From Pseudescherichia sp032055545 (GTDB lineage: Bacteria > Pseudomonadota > Gammaproteobacteria > Enterobacterales > Enterobacteriaceae): a DNA stretch of 64,000 bases. Both the position numbers and the translations under genes were made by a program. The stretch covers positions 1 to 64,000 of the forward strand of contig DAMBQR010000017.1 in NCBI GenBank assembly GCA_032055545.1, given 5' to 3'. The notes beneath the pieces were generated by a model that saw nothing but the letters and a program-made list of their open reading frames with translations, did no database searches and was not told the origin of the DNA. Of the stretch, positions 9,539-17,072 are shown piece after piece (the stretch's first letter is position 1; each line of letters opens with the position of its first letter).

Positions 9539-10816
9539 ATGAGCACAACTGCCTGTACCCACAAAGACAACCCTAACTTCTGGATCTTCGGGCTGTTTTT
9601 CTTTTTCTACTTCTTTATTATGGCCACCTGCTTTCCGTTCCTGCCGATCTGGCTGTCGGATTTCATCGGCCTGAATAAAACCCATACGGGGATCGTCTTC
9701 TCCTGCATCTCGCTCTCTGCCATCGCTTTTCAGCCCGTACTGGGGGTGATTTCAGACAAGCTGGGGCTGAAAAAACATATGCTGTGGATCATCGCGGTGC
9801 TGCTGTTTTTGTTCGCGCCGTTTTTCCTCTATGTTTTCGCCCCCCTGTTGAAAACCAACATCTGGCTGGGGGCATTAAGCGGCGGCCTGTACATCGGCTT
9901 TGTTTTTTCAGCAGGATCGGGAGCCATCGAGGCCTATATTGAGCGCGTAAGCCGCAACAGCGACTTCGAATACGGCAAGGCGCGCATGTTTGGCTGCCTG
10001 GGCTGGGGGTTATGCGCCTCTACGGGGGGGATCCTGTTTGGTATCGACCCGTCATACGTATTCTGGATGGGCTCGGCGGCGGCACTGCTGCTAATGCTGC
10101 TGCTGATCATCGCCAAACCGAAGCCCAACCAGACGGCAGAGGTGATGAACGCGCTCGGTGCCAACCAGCCGCAGATCACGGCGAAGACGGTATTTAACCT
10201 GTTCCGCCAGCGCAAAATGTGGCTGTTTATTCTCTACGTAGTTGGCGTTGCCTGCGTCTATGACGTATTCGACCAGCAGTTTGCCACCTTCTTCAAATCC
10301 TTCTTCGCCACGCCGCAGGAGGGTACCCGCGCCTTTGGTTTTGCTACCACAGCAGGGGAGATCTGCAATGCCATCATTATGTTCTGCTCGCCGTGGATCA
10401 TTAACCGCATTGGCGCAAAAAACACGCTGTTGATTGCCGGGCTGATTATGGCGACGCGCATTATTGGCTCGTCATTTGCCACCACGGTGGTGGAGGTTGT
10501 GGCCCTGAAGATGCTGCATGCGCTGGAGGTGCCGTTCCTGCTGGTGGGCGCTTTTAAGTACATTACCGGCGTGTTCGATACCCGTTTGTCGGCCACCATC
10601 TACCTGATTGGTTTCCAGTTTGCTAAGCAGTCAGCGGCGATATTTCTCTCTGCCTTTGCCGGGAATATGTATGACCGGATCGGCTTCCAGGATACCTACC
10701 TGATGCTGGGCTGCTTTGTACTGGCGATTACGGTGGTATCGGCGTTTACGCTGAGCGGCAGACAGCAGAGCACCGGTATTACTCCAGGCAGAGCACCTCT
10801 TTCAGCTCGACGCTGA
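9539..10816 (+). CDS. rafB: LacY-family raffinose/alpha-galactoside:H+ symporter
   Basis: 425 residues, twelve predicted membrane helices, member of the oligosaccharide:H+ symporter branch of the major facilitator superfamily. The N terminus (NPNFWIFGLFFFFYFFIMA) and the loop SDKLGLKKH are typical of LacY/RafB. The ATG at 9539 follows AGGATAATAATA. The frame is open upstream, but that part overlaps rafA. About the last 13 codons lie in a sequence that is a diverged copy of the rhaM 3' end, so the C terminus may have been recut when this cluster joined the rha locus. Confidence 0.9.
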   Translation: MSTTACTHKDNPNFWIFGLFFFFYFFIMATCFPFLPIWLSDFIGLNKTHTGIVFSCISLSAIAFQPVLGVISDKLGLKKHMLWIIAVLLFLFAPFFLYVFAPLLKTNIWLGALSGGLYIGFVFSAGSGAIEAYIERVSRNSDFEYGKARMFGCLGWGLCASTGGILFGIDPSYVFWMGSAAALLLMLLLIIAKPKPNQTAEVMNALGANQPQITAKTVFNLFRQRKMWLFILYVVGVACVYDVFDQQFATFFKSFFATPQEGTRAFGFATTAGEICNAIIMFCSPWIINRIGAKNTLLIAGLIMATRIIGSSFATTVVEVVALKMLHALEVPFLLVGAFKYITGVFDTRLSATIYLIGFQFAKQSAAIFLSAFAGNMYDRIGFQDTYLMLGCFVLAITVVSAFTLSGRQQSTGITPGRAPLSARR

Positions 10817-10829
10817 TCGAGCTGTTACC
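10777..10829 (-). pseudogene. Remnant of a rhaM 3' end (left 53-bp repeat)
   Basis: Reading leftward, these bases encode about 15 residues (NSSISVELKEVLCLE, then TAA) closely like the C terminus of RhaM. They align without gaps to 11998-12050, the 3' end of the intact rhaM, with 8 differences in 53 positions, all transitions. No upstream part of rhaM is present. The piece overlaps the end of rafB on the other strand. It reads as a scar of duplication or recombination at the rhaM terminus. Confidence 0.75.
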
Positions 10830-10837
10830 CAGAAACG

Positions 10838-10864
10838 ACAAAACCCACCAGAGGTGGGTTTTGT
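10838..10864 (+). terminator. Terminator-like hairpin after rafB
   Basis: Perfect 12-bp stem, ACAAAACCCACC / GGTGGGTTTTGT, with a 3-nt loop. The T-rich arm on either strand could serve as the tract, so it may work in both directions. It closes the raf cluster. Confidence 0.8.
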
Positions 10865-11023
10865 AAATCGCTTTGCCTATGGTGTACGCAACCAGAACCT
10901 ATAAAAGGGGAAGTAGACAGTACAGGCTGTTAATTATGGATACTATAGGGTGTATTTATCGCCGTCAACTTCTTCTGCACATATGTGGTATGCTTCAGCA
11001 CATCGTTAACGGAGCAAGCGTTA

Positions 11024-11962
11024 ATGCCGCAAAATGCTAATTATTCACCAATTATATCTTTAATCTCACCGGTACGCCTTGGAAGCTATCGTACAACGTT
11101 TCGCAGTGTCGATGAATGCGAACTTTATGGTATTTATATATGGTCCCAGCATGCGGCGGCATCTATTTATCCGCTCCTGCAGAATCTGGAAATATCATTA
11201 AGAAATTCTATAGATAAAGAAGCCAGGGCACGGTTTGGGGAGCGATGGTGGGAGAGAATACAGAGCAACAGAGACCGAGGTGATTGTCATTTTCACAAGA
11301 ATATTGAGAAAGCCAAAGATTGTTTAACACGTGAATGGTGTAAAAAAGAGAAGCGGCGCAGGCACGGTACTCATATGGAACACCGACAAGTTCCGGTGTG
11401 GACACATGATCAAATCATTGCGGCAACTGATTTTAGTACCTGGCACCATGTGTTAAATAATGAATATAGCTCTCCAGCTCCAGCTGAAAACCAACGCTAT
11501 TTATGGCCCAAATCATTAAGCAAAGTCTTTAAAAATTATGCAAAAATCAATGCCAATCAGCAAAGGGTCCGAAAGGATTTAGCCGATCTTATTTTTGAAC
11601 TGAGAGAGTACAGGAATAGGATTTCTCATCATGAGCCCCTATGGGTTAAATCATCCAATGTGAATGATGCAAGAACAGCAATCGATACTGTCAGAGAGAA
11701 GATAAATAAAATTGAACTTGTTATCGATGCTCTCGATATCAATCTACTCAATATAATGAGAAAGGTTGGTCTATTTGACAACGCAAGACGGGTTTGTTCA
11801 CTCGACGAATTGGCTATTTATCGTTATACAAAACCCTATTGTTCTATGACGCCTGAACAACTGCACGTTATAGAGGAGCATTGTCGGCAAGCGAAAGGAA
11901 AAAATGAAACCATAATTTGGGAAAATAATAATACAGTGTATGGGTTACGGACCGTACGCTAA
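11024..11962 (+). CDS. Abi-like (Abi_2 family) HEPN-domain protein, putative phage defence
   Basis: 312 residues from the ATG at 11024, which has GGAG about 9 nt upstream; a GTG at 10985 would add 13 residues. The C-terminal half contains YRNRISHHEPL, with Arg197-Asn-Arg and His202-His203. This R-x4-H pattern is that of HEPN ribonucleases and is typical of the Abi-like AbiD/AbiF family. The N-terminal part is rich in aromatic and basic residues (WWERIQ, KKEKRRRHG). Base composition is clearly AT-richer than both neighbours. It has no partner gene and sits between two diverged repeats. RNase activity and abortive infection are family-based inference. Confidence 0.82.
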   Translation: MPQNANYSPIISLISPVRLGSYRTTFRSVDECELYGIYIWSQHAAASIYPLLQNLEISLRNSIDKEARARFGERWWERIQSNRDRGDCHFHKNIEKAKDCLTREWCKKEKRRRHGTHMEHRQVPVWTHDQIIAATDFSTWHHVLNNEYSSPAPAENQRYLWPKSLSKVFKNYAKINANQQRVRKDLADLIFELREYRNRISHHEPLWVKSSNVNDARTAIDTVREKINKIELVIDALDINLLNIMRKVGLFDNARRVCSLDELAIYRYTKPYCSMTPEQLHVIEEHCRQAKGKNETIIWENNNTVYGLRTVR

Positions 11963-11963
11963 A

Positions 11964-11993
11964 GCCAGGCGACATAGGCTAATGTCACCTGGC
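11964..11993. terminator. Hairpin between the Abi-like gene and rhaM
   Basis: GCCAGGcGACAT and ATGTCaCCTGGC form a 12-bp stem with one C-A mismatch around a 6-nt loop. On the minus strand it follows rhaM and is trailed by CTTTA. It probably ends the rhamnose operon and could also stop the convergent Abi-like transcript. Confidence 0.6.
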
Positions 11994-11997
11994 AACC

Positions 11998-12050
11998 TAT
12001 CACTCCAGGTAGAACACCTCTTTCAGCTCGGCGCTAACCGGGCTGTTATC
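11998..12050. repeat. Right copy of the 53-bp rhaM 3'-end repeat
   Basis: The intact 3' end of rhaM. It is the partner of the degenerate copy at 10777-10829 in direct orientation, so the two enclose the terminator, the Abi-like gene and the rha hairpin. Confidence 0.75.
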
Positions 12051-12314
12051 GGCGTTAGCGGGCATCACATCGCGCATATGTTTCCACCAGCGCTGGCAGA
12101 CGTCGGTATTAGCGACCGCGTTCCAGCGCTCCTCAGACTCGATCTCCACGGTGGCGAACAGCAGGTTACGTGCTTTATCGAGGTAGATAGCGTAGTGATG
12201 CGCGCCGTGATCCTTCAGCACCGCCTCCAGCTCGGGCCAGATGGGAGTATGGCGGCGCTCGTACTCCTCGTGGGCGTTGGCGTTAACCTGCATGACAAAG
12301 GCTTTGCGGATCAT
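12000..12314 (-). CDS. rhaM: L-rhamnose mutarotase
   Basis: 104 residues, the usual length. It interconverts the alpha and beta anomers of L-rhamnose so that the isomerase receives its preferred form. The RhaM signature RRHTPIWPELEAVL and the core IYLDKARNLLFATVEIESEERWNAVA are present. The start codon overlaps the stop of the upstream dehydrogenase gene by 4 nt, making it the last cistron of the rha operon. Its 3' end has a diverged copy 1.2 kb to the left. Confidence 0.96.
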   Translation of the reverse strand: MIRKAFVMQVNANAHEEYERRHTPIWPELEAVLKDHGAHHYAIYLDKARNLLFATVEIESEERWNAVANTDVCQRWWKHMRDVMPANADNSPVSAELKEVFYLE

Positions 12315-13459
12315 AACGCCTCCAGATAGAGTTCACGTACCTCGTCGCGGCTGGCGGTACGCGGGTTGCAGGGGGCACACGGATCGGCCAGCGCCTTATC
12401 CAGCCAGCCTTCGATATCCTCTTTCGTCACGCCGAGCTGGCTGAAGCCGGAGGGTATCCCGACGCGGGCGCTAAGATCACGGATCGCCTGGATGGCCGCC
12501 ATGCTTGCCGCCTCGTCGCTCATGCCGCGGGTCTCGACCCCCATCGCCTGTGCGACGCGGGCAAAACGCGCCACCGCGTTCGGGCGGTTAAAGTTCTCAA
12601 TAATCGGCAGCAGAATAGCGTTGCAGACGCCGTGAGGCAGGTTGTGCGTCGCTCCCGGCTGATGCGCCAGGGCGTGCACCAGACCCAGGCCGGCGCTGTT
12701 AAACGCCATCCCCGCCAGATACTGGCCAAAGGCCATCTGCTCCCGTGCTTCGATATTTTGTCCGTCATCGACCGCCTTCGGCAGCCAGAGGTTGATCAGA
12801 CGGATTGCCTCCAGCGCGTTGGCATCCGTCAGCGGATGTGCGCCGACAGAGACAAACGCCTCTATCGCATGGGTCAGGGCATCCATACCGGTGGCGGCAG
12901 TGACCGTTGCCGGGATCGCCAGCATCACGCTGGCATCGTCCACGGCGATATCCGGAATGATGTTGGAGTCGATAATGACCTCTTTTACCTGACGCGCCGA
13001 GTCGATGATCACTGCGTTGCTGGTCATCTCTGCCGCCGTACCGGCGGTGGTATTGATGGCTACCAGCGGCACGCCAGCGTTAACGACTTTACCGACGCCG
13101 GAGTAGGCGGTTGAAGGACCCGGGTTGGCGGTGAGGATTTTTACCGCTTTCGCGGTATCGATCGGGCTGCCGCCGCCGAAGGCAATGATGTAGTTACACT
13201 GCGCCGCCTGCCAGGCCGCGTAGCCCTCCTGCACCAGCTCCTCGGTGGGGTTAGGGAAGACGCTATCAAACAGATGGTATGGCATCTGGTGCGCATCCAG
13301 GGCGGCAAACAGGCTATCGAGCAGGCCCAGCTTAACCAGCTGACCGTCGGTGACAATCAGCGCCTTGCCCCACTGCTTGTTTGCTACCAGATTCACCATA
13401 TCGCCAATTGCGCCTGCGCCATGCAGGCTGATTTTAGGCAGTGCCAACATAAAGCTCAT
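12311..13459 (-). CDS. Iron-dependent lactaldehyde reductase (FucO-type alcohol dehydrogenase)
   Basis: 382 residues, group III iron-containing alcohol dehydrogenase. Visible motifs are the NAD-binding GGGSPIDTAK at about 95-105, the metal-binding region GMDALTHAIEAF and the histidine-rich GLVHALAHQPGATHNLPHG. FucO-like enzymes reduce L-lactaldehyde, the product of rhamnulose-1-phosphate cleavage, to 1,2-propanediol. In E. coli this function comes from fucO in the fucose regulon. Here the gene is inside the rhamnose operon, between the transporter genes and rhaM, so rhamnose breakdown is self-contained. Closest function FucO; orthology not proven. Confidence 0.88.
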   Translation of the reverse strand: MSFMLALPKISLHGAGAIGDMVNLVANKQWGKALIVTDGQLVKLGLLDSLFAALDAHQMPYHLFDSVFPNPTEELVQEGYAAWQAAQCNYIIAFGGGSPIDTAKAVKILTANPGPSTAYSGVGKVVNAGVPLVAINTTAGTAAEMTSNAVIIDSARQVKEVIIDSNIIPDIAVDDASVMLAIPATVTAATGMDALTHAIEAFVSVGAHPLTDANALEAIRLINLWLPKAVDDGQNIEAREQMAFGQYLAGMAFNSAGLGLVHALAHQPGATHNLPHGVCNAILLPIIENFNRPNAVARFARVAQAMGVETRGMSDEAASMAAIQAIRDLSARVGIPSGFSQLGVTKEDIEGWLDKALADPCAPCNPRTASRDEVRELYLEAL

Positions 13460-13488
13460 GATAGATCTCCGTTAATTGCTGTGATTTT

Positions 13489-14493
13489 TTAAATTCGTCT
13501 TCGCTGCAAAATCCGGCGGGTAATAATCGGCAGGGAGATGACCACAATCAGCATCGCGCCGATGATGATCGACATCACGATGCCCGGCACGTTGAGCAGG
13601 CTCAGGCCGAAGGTCACCAGTCCCATCAGGAAGGCGGCGATAATCACGCCCACCATGCTGCCGGAGCCGCCGAGAATGTTAACCCCGCCCAGCACCGCCA
13701 TGGTGATCACCGCCAGTTCCCAGCCGGTAGCAATGGTGGGGCGGGTGCTGCCGAGGCGCGAGGTGAGCAGCACCGAGGCCAGCCCGGCCATTAGCCCTAC
13801 CAGGGCGAAGAGCAGCAGGTTGTGGCGCTTCACGTTGATGCCGGAGTACCACGCCCCGGTTGGGTTATTGCCGATGGCGTAGGTGCGGCGACCAAAGTTG
13901 GTGCGGTGCAGCACGAACGCGAAGATGCCCGCCAGCACGATAAAGAGTGCAAACTCAAATGACAGCGCCCCCCAGACGTAGCCCTGGCCGAACCACGCGA
14001 AGCTTTCGGGATAGTCGTTCAGCGCCTTATCGCCCAGCAGAATGTAGGTAATGCCGCGATAGAGGCTCATGGTGCCGATGGTGATGACGATGGAAGAGAG
14101 ATTAAACCGCGTCACCAGCAGGCCGTTGAACAGCCCGCACAGCAGGCCCACCCCTAATCCCACGACCACCAGCAGCGGCGTATCGACCCCCGCCTGGGCG
14201 CAAAAACCCATCACGGTAGAGCTGAGGGCAATGGTGGAGGCCACCGACAGGTCAATCTCCCGGGCGATGATCAGCATCGCCATCGGCAGCACGATGATCG
14301 CCTTCTCGGTAAAGTTAAAGGTGGCGTCGGAAAGGTTCCAGATATCAAGGAAGTAGGGAGACGCAAAGGCGTTAATTAAAAACACCAGCAGCGTCACGGC
14401 GAGTAAAAAGCCTTCCCAGCACAGGAGCCGTTTCAGCAGCGGCAGCGCTGCGGGGGCGCTGCCTGCCCCATCAGTGGTTAACATTTTGCTCAT
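13489..14493 (-). CDS. rhaQ: Rhamnose ABC importer permease 2
   Basis: 334 residues, branched-chain/ribose-type (BPD_transp_2) ABC permease with about eight to ten helices and the conserved segment AREIDLSVAS. It shares a 4-nt overlap with the preceding permease gene. Gene order binding protein, ATPase, permease, permease is the same as the rhaSTPQ importer described in Rhizobium leguminosarum; the symbol follows that order and is tentative. Location in the rha operon makes L-rhamnose the most likely substrate. Confidence 0.83.
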   Translation of the reverse strand: MSKMLTTDGAGSAPAALPLLKRLLCWEGFLLAVTLLVFLINAFASPYFLDIWNLSDATFNFTEKAIIVLPMAMLIIAREIDLSVASTIALSSTVMGFCAQAGVDTPLLVVVGLGVGLLCGLFNGLLVTRFNLSSIVITIGTMSLYRGITYILLGDKALNDYPESFAWFGQGYVWGALSFEFALFIVLAGIFAFVLHRTNFGRRTYAIGNNPTGAWYSGINVKRHNLLLFALVGLMAGLASVLLTSRLGSTRPTIATGWELAVITMAVLGGVNILGGSGSMVGVIIAAFLMGLVTFGLSLLNVPGIVMSIIIGAMLIVVISLPIITRRILQRRRI

Positions 14494-15494
14494 GGTTTCA
14501 CCGCCTGTTTCTGTCGGGCCAGTGCCGCATCGCGCAGGATCAGCCGCCCTTTACGTTTATTGCCGCGCTCGTTAAGCAGAACCGCGATGACGATCACCGT
14601 GCCGGAGATGGCCATCTGCCAGAAGGGCGAGATACCGATCACCGGCAGCGCGTTGTTGATCACGCCGAGGAACAGCGCGCCAAACAGACAGCCGAGCACG
14701 CGGCCCGTGCCACCCATGGTGCTGACGCCGCCGATCACGCAGGCGGCCACCACCTGCAGCTCAAAGCCGTTTGCGACATCGACATAGGCCACGGCGAAGC
14801 GGGAGATCCACAGATAGCCGCAGAACCCGGCCAGCGCGCCGGAGAGGCAGAAGCTGACGAACTGCATTTTTCCGGCATTGATGCCGGTATAGTACGCCGC
14901 CGTGGCGTTGCCGCCCGCGGTATAGAGCGCCCGCCCGGTGCGGCTGTAGCGCAGGAAGTAACCCACCACCAGCAGTGCAGCGACGGCGCACCAGCTCAGC
15001 AGCGGCAGCCCCAGCACGCTGGTGCGCGGCAGGGCAAGGAAGTCGCCGCTCATCTGATGGGAGTTGATCCAGCCTCCGTCGGAGAGCAGAAAGATAATGC
15101 CGCGATAGATACTCATGGTGCCGAGGGTGACCACAATCGCCGGGATCCCCATCTTCCACACCAGCAGGCCGTTGATGATGCCCATCACCAGTCCAAGGCC
15201 GGTCGCCAGGATCAGCAGCGCCCAGACCGGAATATCAGGGTGGTGGAAGTTGAGCAGGGCGACGATCATTCCGGTCAGCGCCAGGTTGGCGGCCATCGAC
15301 AGGTCAATGCCCTTGGTCAGCAGCACCATCATCTGGCCGAGGGCGAGAATAATCAGGATCGCAGTATCGTTGAAAATCTCCGCGAGGTTGCCGGGCGCGA
15401 TAAACGACGGCACGCGGCTGCCGATAGCCAGCACCATCAGGACGATCACCGCAGCCAGCAGCGCCTCGCGGTTTTTAAGCAGTTGTTGCCACAT
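14490..15494 (-). CDS. rhaP: Rhamnose ABC importer permease 1
   Basis: 334 residues, sugar-type ABC permease. The coupling-region motif TKGIDLSMAANLALTG and the second conserved stretch PAIVVTLGTMSIYRGI are present. Its start overlaps the stop of the ATPase gene (TAATG arrangement), and its own stop overlaps the next permease by 4 nt. It should form the membrane heterodimer with the following gene product. The symbol is borrowed by gene order from the rhizobial system. Confidence 0.83.
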   Translation of the reverse strand: MWQQLLKNREALLAAVIVLMVLAIGSRVPSFIAPGNLAEIFNDTAILIILALGQMMVLLTKGIDLSMAANLALTGMIVALLNFHHPDIPVWALLILATGLGLVMGIINGLLVWKMGIPAIVVTLGTMSIYRGIIFLLSDGGWINSHQMSGDFLALPRTSVLGLPLLSWCAVAALLVVGYFLRYSRTGRALYTAGGNATAAYYTGINAGKMQFVSFCLSGALAGFCGYLWISRFAVAYVDVANGFELQVVAACVIGGVSTMGGTGRVLGCLFGALFLGVINNALPVIGISPFWQMAISGTVIVIAVLLNERGNKRKGRLILRDAALARQKQAVKP

Positions 15495-16996
15495 TATGCA
15501 GCCTCCTGTTTCGCACCGCTGGCGGCGCTGACGATGGTCTCCGCCGTGGCTTCACCCGCCGCATATTCGGCCACCATCCGCCCCTCGTGCATCACCACAA
15601 TCCGGTCGGCCATGCCCATCACCTCCGGTAGCTCTGAGGAGACCATGATCACCGCCAGCCCCTGGCCCACCAGCTCGGACATAAACTGATGTACGGCCGC
15701 CTTCGAGCCGATATCAATGCCTTTGGTTGGCTCATCGAGGATGATGACATCAGGATGGGTGGCGAGCCATTTGCCGATCACCACCTTCTGCTGGTTGCCG
15801 CCGGAGAGCGTCTCCACCGGCTGTTTCCAGCTGAACGCTTTGACCTGAAGCCGTCTGGCATACTCATCGGCAAGCTGCCACTCACGATCGTCGTGCAGCA
15901 CGCCGTTCGGGTTAAGCTTGCTAAGCTGTGGCAGGCTGATGTTCTGGGCGATAGGCAGGGCAATAATCGCTCCCTGCTTCTGCCGCTCCTCCGGCACGCA
16001 GACGATACCGGCCCGGATGGCATCCGCAGGCTGGTGGAACTGCACCGCCTTGCCGTTAAGCACGATCTCGCCGGAGGAGGGACGCGACACCCCGGAGAGT
16101 GCCTGCATCAGCTCGGTACGGCCCGCGCCTACCAGCCCGTAAAAGCCGAGGATCTCCCCCTTGCGCAGAGTAAAGTTGATGTGGGCAAACTCGGTGGGAT
16201 GGCAGAGATCCTTCACCGCCAGCACCGTTTCGCCAGGATCGCAGGCGATCTTGGGATAGGTCTGGGTAATGGCGCGGCCGACCATCATCGCCACCATCCG
16301 CTCTTCGCTGATCTCGCTCATCGCCCCGGAGCCGACGTACACCCCGTCGCGTAGGATGGTGTAGTGATCCGCCAGCTCAAAAATCTCGTCAAACTTGTGG
16401 GAGATAAACAGGATCGCTTTGCCCTCCTGCTTCAGGCGCTCAACGATCTGGTAGAACTCCAGAATCTCGTGCTGGGAGAGCGCGGCGGTGGGCTCGTCGA
16501 GGATCACCACCTGCGCATCAAAGGAGAGGGCGCGGGCAATGGCGACCATGTGGCGCTGGGCAATGCTCAGGGTTTTCAGGGTGGCGTGCGGATCGATCTG
16601 TACTTCGAGCCGGCCCAGAATCTCCCGCGCCCTCTGGTGCATGGCGGGCCAGTCGAGCTTTTTCAAAAAGCCCTTATAGAGGTACTGGCCGACAAAAATG
16701 TTCTCCGTCACCGACAGCTCATCAAACAGCACAGTCTCCTGGTGGATCGCCGTGATACCTACCCGATGGGCGGATTCCGGCGTCGGAAGCTGGATGGGGA
16801 TCGCCTTATAGAGGATCTCCCCCTCCTCAGGCTGATAGATGCCGGTCATCACCTTAACCAGCGTGGATTTGCCCGCGCCGTTTTCACCAATCAGGGCGGT
16901 GACTTTGCCAGGCCAGAGATCAAGCTGTACGTTCTCAAGGGCGCGCACGCCGGGGAACACCTTGGTGATCCCCTTGAGCTGAAGCAGTGGTGTCAT
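15494..16996 (-). CDS. Rhamnose ABC importer ATPase (duplicated nucleotide-binding domains)
   Basis: 500 residues from the ATG at 16996, which has a GGAGACT ribosome site; the upstream in-frame extension covers a REP sequence and is rejected. Two ABC domains are fused in tandem, as in RbsA/AraG. The first has Walker A GENGAGKST and Walker B VVILDEPTAALS. The second has GLVGAGRTE, the signature LSGGNQQK and VIILDEPTKGID. It energises the two downstream permeases. In Rhizobium the equivalent is called RhaT; that name is avoided because enterobacterial RhaT is an unrelated symporter. Confidence 0.88.
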   Translation of the reverse strand: MTPLLQLKGITKVFPGVRALENVQLDLWPGKVTALIGENGAGKSTLVKVMTGIYQPEEGEILYKAIPIQLPTPESAHRVGITAIHQETVLFDELSVTENIFVGQYLYKGFLKKLDWPAMHQRAREILGRLEVQIDPHATLKTLSIAQRHMVAIARALSFDAQVVILDEPTAALSQHEILEFYQIVERLKQEGKAILFISHKFDEIFELADHYTILRDGVYVGSGAMSEISEERMVAMMVGRAITQTYPKIACDPGETVLAVKDLCHPTEFAHINFTLRKGEILGFYGLVGAGRTELMQALSGVSRPSSGEIVLNGKAVQFHQPADAIRAGIVCVPEERQKQGAIIALPIAQNISLPQLSKLNPNGVLHDDREWQLADEYARRLQVKAFSWKQPVETLSGGNQQKVVIGKWLATHPDVIILDEPTKGIDIGSKAAVHQFMSELVGQGLAVIMVSSELPEVMGMADRIVVMHEGRMVAEYAAGEATAETIVSAASGAKQEAA

Positions 16997-17023
16997 GATA
17001 AGTCTCCGAATCGATACGAGATC

Positions 17024-17054
17024 GTAGGGCGGGTCAGCGCCAGCGCCACCCGCC
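17024..17054. repeat. REP-like element inside the rha operon
   Basis: GTAGGGCGGGTCAGCGC...CACCCGCC, an imperfect hairpin of the REP class, in the 76-nt gap between the binding-protein gene and the ATPase gene. Such elements can stabilise the upstream mRNA, which would raise binding protein over membrane components. Confidence 0.7.
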
Positions 17055-17072
17055 GTTTTGCCGGATAAAAAA

